From the NCBI GenBank assembly GCA_035571875.1, contig DATNBR010000088.1, positions 1 to 27,175 on the forward strand: a DNA stretch of 27,175 nt, given 5' to 3'. Shown piece by piece: positions 23,405-27,175 of the stretch. The notes beneath the pieces are model-generated. The model searched no databases. It had not been told where the DNA came from and was given only the letters and a program-made list of their open reading frames with translations. Source of the stretch: Parafrigoribacterium_A sp035571875 (GTDB lineage Bacteria > Actinomycetota > Actinomycetes > Actinomycetales > Microbacteriaceae). Position 1 is the stretch's first letter, and each line of letters opens with the position of its first letter. A program made the translations under genes and the position numbers.

Positions 23405-24511
23405 ATGAAGAACCTGCTCGCACCGGCCGCTTTCGAGTTCGCCGTCACCGTGAACGAGGCCGCACGTTCCGCCGCGGAGCGCGCCGACATCATGGCCAAC
23501 CCGGGCTTCGGCAAGCACTTCACCGACCACATGGTCGACATCTGCTGGTCGCAGAAGGGCGGATGGCACCGCCCCCGCGTGCAGCCGTATGGGCCGATCG
23601 CTCTCGACCCTGCCGCTGCGGTGCTGCACTACGGCCAGGAGATCTTCGAGGGACTCAAGGCCTACCGGCATGCCGACGGCTCGATCTGGTCGTTCCGGCC
23701 GGAGGCGAACGCGGCGAGGATGCAGCGCTCGGCGATCCGGCTCGCCCTGCCGCAACTGCCCACCGAATACTTCATCGAGTCGCTCAAGCAGCTCATCGCC
23801 GTCGATGGCGACTGGGTTCCGGATGCGACCGAGACGAGCCTGTACCTGCGCCCCTTCATGTTCGCCAAGGAGGCGTTCCTCGGGGTGCGACCGGCGGAGA
23901 AGGTCAACTACTACGTGATCGCCAGTCCCGCTGGTGCATACTTCAGCGGCGGCGTCGCACCCGTGTCGATCTGGCTCTCGACCGACTACGCGCGAGCGGG
24001 CAAGGGCGGCACCGGTGCGGCCAAGACCGGCGGCAACTACGCCTCATCCCTCGTTGCCCAGGCCGAGGCCTACGACCACGGCTGCGCCCAGGTGCTGTTC
24101 CTCGACTCGGCAGAGGGCAAGTACATCGAGGAGCTCGGTGGCATGAACATCGTGCTCGTCTACAAAGACGGCACGCTCGTCACACCGGAGTCGGACAGCA
24201 TCCTCGAGGGCATCACGCGCGACTCGATCCTGCAGCTGGCGGAGGACCGCGGGCACCGGGTGGAGCGCAGGCGCGTGACGATCGACGAGTGGCGCGACGG
24301 CGTCGCATCCGGAGACATCGTGGAGGTCTTCGCCTGCGGCACGGCCGCGGTGGTCACCCCCATCGCGCAGCTGAAGGCGGCGGACTTCACCATCGGCTCG
24401 GAGGACGCCGTGGCGGGCGAGCTGACGATGTCGCTGCGGCAGGAGCTCACCGACATCCAGTACGGTCGCGGCGAAGACAGACACGGCTGGATGATGCGAC
24501 TGGACGCGTGA
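23405..24511 (+). CDS. ilvE: Branched-chain amino acid aminotransferase
   Basis: A 368-residue class IV PLP enzyme that transfers the amino group from glutamate to the 2-oxo acids of valine, isoleucine and leucine. It shows the long actinobacterial/eukaryotic BCAT form: HMVDICWSQKGGWHRPRVQPYG, LHYGQEIFEGLKAYR, SLYLRPFMFAKE, the PLP lysine in GTGAAKTGGNYASSL, EELGGMNI, and CGTAAVVTPIAQL. ATG 23405 is preferred to ATG 23399 because AAGGA lies 5 nt before it and overlaps the alternative. The gene stands between leuB and the FAH-family gene, with gaps of 34 and 37 nt. Confidence 0.95.
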   Translation: MKNLLAPAAFEFAVTVNEAARSAAERADIMANPGFGKHFTDHMVDICWSQKGGWHRPRVQPYGPIALDPAAAVLHYGQEIFEGLKAYRHADGSIWSFRPEANAARMQRSAIRLALPQLPTEYFIESLKQLIAVDGDWVPDATETSLYLRPFMFAKEAFLGVRPAEKVNYYVIASPAGAYFSGGVAPVSIWLSTDYARAGKGGTGAAKTGGNYASSLVAQAEAYDHGCAQVLFLDSAEGKYIEELGGMNIVLVYKDGTLVTPESDSILEGITRDSILQLAEDRGHRVERRRVTIDEWRDGVASGDIVEVFACGTAAVVTPIAQLKAADFTIGSEDAVAGELTMSLRQELTDIQYGRGEDRHGWMMRLDA

Positions 24512-24548
24512 CGTCCGGCAGGGATTTCGACAAAGAACGGTAGTACAA

Positions 24549-25313
24549 GTGAAGATCGCACGATTTAGCAACGGCGCTGACCCACGATACGGAATCGTGG
24601 ACGGAGACGAACTGGTGGTGCTCGCTGGCGACCCCATGTTCAGCGGGTACGACACCACGGGGGAGCGCGTGCCGCTCTCCGAGGCGAAACTTCTCGCGCC
24701 GGTCATCCCGCGGTCGAAGGTCGTGTGCGTCGGACTGAACTACGCCGACCACAAGGCCGACATGCACACCGAGGGGCCAGAGGCGCCGCTGCTGTTCCTG
24801 AAGCCCAACACCTCGGTCGTCGGCCCTGGCGACGAGATCGTCATCCCGCCGGTCGACGGCCGTATCGTGCACGAGGGCGAGATCGCCATGGTGGTCGGCC
24901 GCATCGCCAAGCAGGTGAAGGCCGCCGACTTCGCCGACTATGTCTTCGGGTACACGATCGCGAATGACGTCTCGGCGCGCGACCAGATGTTCATCGATGG
25001 CCAGTGGGCGAGGGCCAAGGGCTATGACACCTTCTGCCCGATCGGCCCGTGGATCGAAACCGAACTCGACACCACCTCGCTCGAGATCCAGACCTACGTC
25101 GACGGTGAGCCGCGCCGCCACGGCAACACGAAGGACATGCTGCACGGCTTCGCCGAGATCTTCGAATACGCCTCGGATGTCTGGACGCTGCTGCCGGGGG
25201 ACATCATCATCACGGGCACGCCCGCCGGCCTCGGCGGCTTCGTCGCGGGCCAGACCGTGGACATCGAGGTCGAGGGCATCGGCACGCTGAGCAACCCCGC
25301 CCGCAACCGCTAG
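24549..25313 (+). CDS. Fumarylacetoacetate hydrolase family protein
   Basis: A 254-residue member of the FAH superfamily. Evidence: VCVGLNYADHKADM, PLLFLKPNTSVVGPGDEIVIP, the metal-binding acidic motif HEGEIAMVVGR, NDVSARDQ (Asp ligand), KGYDTFCPIGPWI and GDIIITGTPAGLG. Such proteins hydrolyse C-C bonds or tautomerise 2-oxo acids; a fumarylpyruvate or oxaloacetate-type substrate is possible but unproven. No aromatic catabolic gene is nearby, so a housekeeping function linked to 2-oxo acids is plausible (inference). The GTG start has only a weak ribosome site (AAAGAACGG). The reading frame ends at a hairpin at 25315-25331. Confidence 0.88.
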   Translation: MKIARFSNGADPRYGIVDGDELVVLAGDPMFSGYDTTGERVPLSEAKLLAPVIPRSKVVCVGLNYADHKADMHTEGPEAPLLFLKPNTSVVGPGDEIVIPPVDGRIVHEGEIAMVVGRIAKQVKAADFADYVFGYTIANDVSARDQMFIDGQWARAKGYDTFCPIGPWIETELDTTSLEIQTYVDGEPRRHGNTKDMLHGFAEIFEYASDVWTLLPGDIIITGTPAGLGGFVAGQTVDIEVEGIGTLSNPARNR

Positions 25314-25314
25314 T

Positions 25315-25331
25315 GGGCCGCTTCGCGGCCC
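25315..25331 (+). terminator. Hairpin after the FAH-family gene
   Basis: GGGCCGC (25315-25321) pairs with GCGGCCC (25325-25331) around a TTC loop, directly after the stop codon. There is no T-run, so it may be a weak or Rho-assisted terminator. Confidence 0.5.
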
Positions 25332-25350
25332 CGCGGGGGACTTCGCAGGG

Positions 25351-25420
25351 GACGATGCGGCATTTCGTTAACGATGCGGGTGTTATGGCGGCCGCATCGT
25401 TGACGGGCGGGCGCATCGTC
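25351..25420. repeat. Nested inverted repeats upstream of the YeiH-like gene
   Basis: Outer arms GACGATGCG (25351-25359) and CGCATCGTC (25412-25420) are exact reverse complements. Inner arms GTTAACGATGCGG (25367-25379) and CCGCATCGTTGAC (25392-25404) match at 12 of 13 positions around a 12-nt loop. The CGATGCG core thus occurs four times, as two forward and two reverse copies. It ends 14 bp before the GTG of the next gene, so it could be an operator, a terminator-like structure or a 5' mRNA hairpin. Confidence 0.7.
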
Positions 25421-25434
25421 GCGGCGAGCGACTC

Positions 25435-26433
25435 GTGGTGACGGCGGTGCGGATGCGGTGGTTGCCGGGAATCCTGGCGGCCGGCGTTGCGACGGTAGCG
25501 GCCTTCGGCATCCACTGGCTGTTTCCCGTGGTGCCGCTGCTGACGGTATCCGTTGCCCTCGGCATCATCGTGGGTCAGATCGTGCCCGCGCGCAGGCAGA
25601 TCGATGGCGCGCTGAAGCCGGGGCTCACTCTCGCGGCGAAGCGGCTCATGCGGGTCGGCATCGTGCTGCTCGGTCTGAAGCTCAGCCTCGTCGACATCGC
25701 CCACCTCGGCTGGGTCGCGATCGTGCTCACCGTGCTCATCGTGCTGCTGACCTTCGGCATCACCTGGGGGCTCGGCAAGCTGTTCCGGCTGCCGGGCGAT
25801 GAGCCGCTGCTGATCGCGACCGGTTTCTCGATCTGCGGCGTCTCGGCGATCGGCGCGATGAGCGCCGTCACCCGCACCAAGCACGAGGACCAGGCCACCC
25901 CGGCGGCGCTCGTGACGCTGTTCGGCACGCTCGCGATTGCCGTGCTGCCGTTGCTGCACGCGCCGCTCGGGTTGAGCGCGCACCAGTTCGGCCAGTGGGT
26001 GGGGGCGAGCGTGCACGACGTCGGCCAGGTCGTGGCCACAGCACAGACCGCCGGCGCCGCGGCGCTCGCCATCGCCGTCGTGGTGAAGCTCACCCGCGTG
26101 CTCATGCTCGCGCCGATGGTCGCCACCGCCTCGGTGATCGTGCGCCGCACGCGCGGACCCGTCGAGGGCGAGAAGCTGCCGCCCATCGTGCCGCTCTTCG
26201 TCGCCGGATTCGTCGCCGCCGTGCTGCTACGAACCTTTGTTCCACTTCCCGCGCCCGTACTCGATGTCGCCGACTTCCTTCAGACCGTGATGCTGTCGAT
26301 GGCGCTCTTCGGGCTCGGCAGCGTCATCCGGCTGGAGAAACTCGTGGGTTCGGGGCTTCGTTCTATTGTCGTGGGCGTGCTGTCGTGGGCGGCGATCGCG
26401 GGCATGGCGCTCGTGGCGGTGCACGTCTCCTAG
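25435..26433 (+). CDS. YeiH/UPF0324-family putative sulfate exporter
   Basis: A 332-residue polytopic protein with about ten hydrophobic segments, of the UPF0324 (YeiH) family often labelled putative sulfate exporter. Landmarks are ALKPGLTLAAKRLMRVGIVLLGLKLSL in the first part, IATGFSICGVSAIGAMSAV in the middle, ASVHDVGQVVATAQTAG, and QTVMLSMALFGLGSVIR near the end. The function is assigned by family name and is not proved for most members. The start is uncertain: GTG 25435, GTG 25438 or ATG 25453 are in frame, none with a clear ribosome site. The gene stands alone between the nested repeats and gltX. Confidence 0.85.
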   Translation: MVTAVRMRWLPGILAAGVATVAAFGIHWLFPVVPLLTVSVALGIIVGQIVPARRQIDGALKPGLTLAAKRLMRVGIVLLGLKLSLVDIAHLGWVAIVLTVLIVLLTFGITWGLGKLFRLPGDEPLLIATGFSICGVSAIGAMSAVTRTKHEDQATPAALVTLFGTLAIAVLPLLHAPLGLSAHQFGQWVGASVHDVGQVVATAQTAGAAALAIAVVVKLTRVLMLAPMVATASVIVRRTRGPVEGEKLPPIVPLFVAGFVAAVLLRTFVPLPAPVLDVADFLQTVMLSMALFGLGSVIRLEKLVGSGLRSIVVGVLSWAAIAGMALVAVHVS

Positions 26434-26464
26434 GCGGCGCCGCCCCGACGGTGGGTACCCGCCC

Positions 26465-26470
26465 TAGAAT
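26465..26470 (+). promoter_or_regulatory. Predicted -10 hexamer of gltX (leaderless)
   Basis: TAGAAT, close to the consensus TATAAT, ends 7 nt before ATG 26478, again with no room for a ribosome site. Confidence 0.55.
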
Positions 26471-26477
26471 TGAAGCA

Positions 26478-27175
26478 ATGTCTGCCACCTTCACCACCGC
26501 ATCCGGTTCCGACGTTCGCGTGCGGTTCTGCCCGTCGCCGACCGGAACTCCGCACGTCGGCCTCATCCGCACCGCGCTGTTCAACTGGGCGTACGCGAGG
26601 CACACCGGCGGCAAGCTGATCTTCCGCATCGAAGACACGGATGCCGCCCGCGACAGCGAAGAGAGCTACGAGCAGTTGCTCGACGGCCTCGATTGGCTCG
26701 GCATCACCTGGGACGAGGGCGAGGGTGTCGGCGGACCGAACGCCCCGTACCGCCAGTCGCAGCGTCACGACATCTACGCGGAGCTCATCGAGAAGCTCAA
26801 GGCGTCCGGCCACCTCTACGAGAGCTTTGCGACCGGCGAGGAGATCGAGGCTCGCAACGTGGCGAACGGTCGCGACCCCAAGCAGGGGTACGACAACTTC
26901 GAGCGCGACCTCAGCGAGGAGCAGAAGGCTGCGTTTCGCGCGGAGGGCCGCGAGCCCGCGCTGCGTCTGCGGGTGCCTGACACCGAGCTGAGCTTCGACG
27001 ACCTGGTGCGCGGCGAGATCACCTTCCCGGCCGGCTCGTTCACCGACTTCGTCGTCGTGCGCCCGAACGGCATCCCGCTCTACACGTTCGTGAACCCGGT
27101 CGACGACGCCATCATGGGCATCACCCACGTGCTGCGCGGCGAAGACCTGCTCTCGTCCACGCCGCGGCAGATCGC
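26478..27175 (+). CDS. gltX: Glutamyl-tRNA synthetase, 3' end beyond window
   Basis: The 232 visible codons give the N-terminal half of a class I aminoacyl-tRNA synthetase that charges tRNA-Glu. VRFCPSPTGTPHVGLIRTALFNW carries the HIGH-type signature as HVGL (read as CPSPTGTPHVG then LIRTALFNW). FRIEDTD, YRQSQRHDIY and a later VDDAIMGITHVLRGEDLLSSTPRQI (in parts: DDAIMGITHV, RGEDLLSSTP) are family motifs. The KMSKS motif and anticodon-binding domain lie beyond the window. The short Ser/Thr-rich N-terminus precedes the catalytic domain by about a dozen residues. Confidence 0.96.
   Translation, partial: MSATFTTASGSDVRVRFCPSPTGTPHVGLIRTALFNWAYARHTGGKLIFRIEDTDAARDSEESYEQLLDGLDWLGITWDEGEGVGGPNAPYRQSQRHDIYAELIEKLKASGHLYESFATGEEIEARNVANGRDPKQGYDNFERDLSEEQKAAFRAEGREPALRLRVPDTELSFDDLVRGEITFPAGSFTDFVVVRPNGIPLYTFVNPVDDAIMGITHVLRGEDLLSSTPRQI

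Noticed and set aside
22015..23541. Minus-strand frame of 508 codons opposite leuB and ilvE
   Set aside because: Shadow of leuB/ilvE; the poly-proline run is only the antisense of the DUF2207 poly-glycine codons.
1..27175. CRISPR array, tRNA, rRNA or prophage/integrase remnants
   Set aside because: No regularly spaced direct repeats, cloverleaf arms with CCA-type ends, or recombinase genes were found on reading both strands.

Overview
The window is GC-rich DNA with a strong G/C third-codon bias, short intergenic gaps and many GTG or leaderless starts. These traits, together with the gene set (a long SerA of 530 residues carrying an ACT domain, three-cysteine IlvD, ilvB-ilvN-ilvC, and leuB-ilvE-FAH ahead of gltX), point to an actinobacterial chromosome. 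It is most likely of the family Microbacteriaceae; this placement is from gene content and style, not from a database search. I see no tRNA, rRNA, CRISPR, phage or insertion-sequence gene.

Layout. 1-401 (minus): two small membrane proteins, one cut by the window edge. 499-1665: an ArsB/NhaD-like permease. 1746-6978: a TetR-controlled operon holding tetR behind two tandem palindromic operators, an MMPL/RND exporter with an unusual C-terminal degenerate ABC-ATPase domain, and a YhgE/Pip-type membrane protein. 7000-7968 (minus): a CorA-like channel. 8047-10391: otsA-otsB, the trehalose pathway. 10416-11171 (minus): an SGNH-fold protein that seems to lack the catalytic residues. 11273-16451: ilvD, ilvB, ilvN and ilvC, closed by a perfect 14-bp hairpin terminator. 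16452-16768: a gene-free stretch with a 90-bp element bounded by perfect 15-bp inverted repeats. 16769-18002: two overlapping small membrane-protein genes, then a DoxX-like gene on the minus strand. 18188-19780: serA, ending at a bidirectional terminator. 19912-20163 (minus): a DUF6458-like protein. 20330-22246: a DUF2207 protein with a poly-glycine tail. 22318-25313: leuB, ilvE and a fumarylacetoacetate hydrolase family protein. 25351-25420: nested inverted repeats. 25435-26433: a YeiH-like transporter. 26478 to the end: gltX, incomplete.

How it works together. Most of the core is amino-acid synthesis. IlvB/N, IlvC, IlvD and IlvE make valine and isoleucine, LeuB serves leucine, and SerA opens the serine branch. 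Several genes have an actinobacterial -10 hexamer 6-7 nt before the start codon, which predicts leaderless mRNAs.

The best candidate for something undescribed is the tetR / MMPL-pseudoABC / YhgE operon. The ABC-like tail keeps the recognisable order of nucleotide-binding-domain motifs, but each catalytic position I could locate is altered, which suggests a structural or regulatory role rather than ATP hydrolysis. The catalytically degenerate SGNH-fold protein next to ilvD is a second one.
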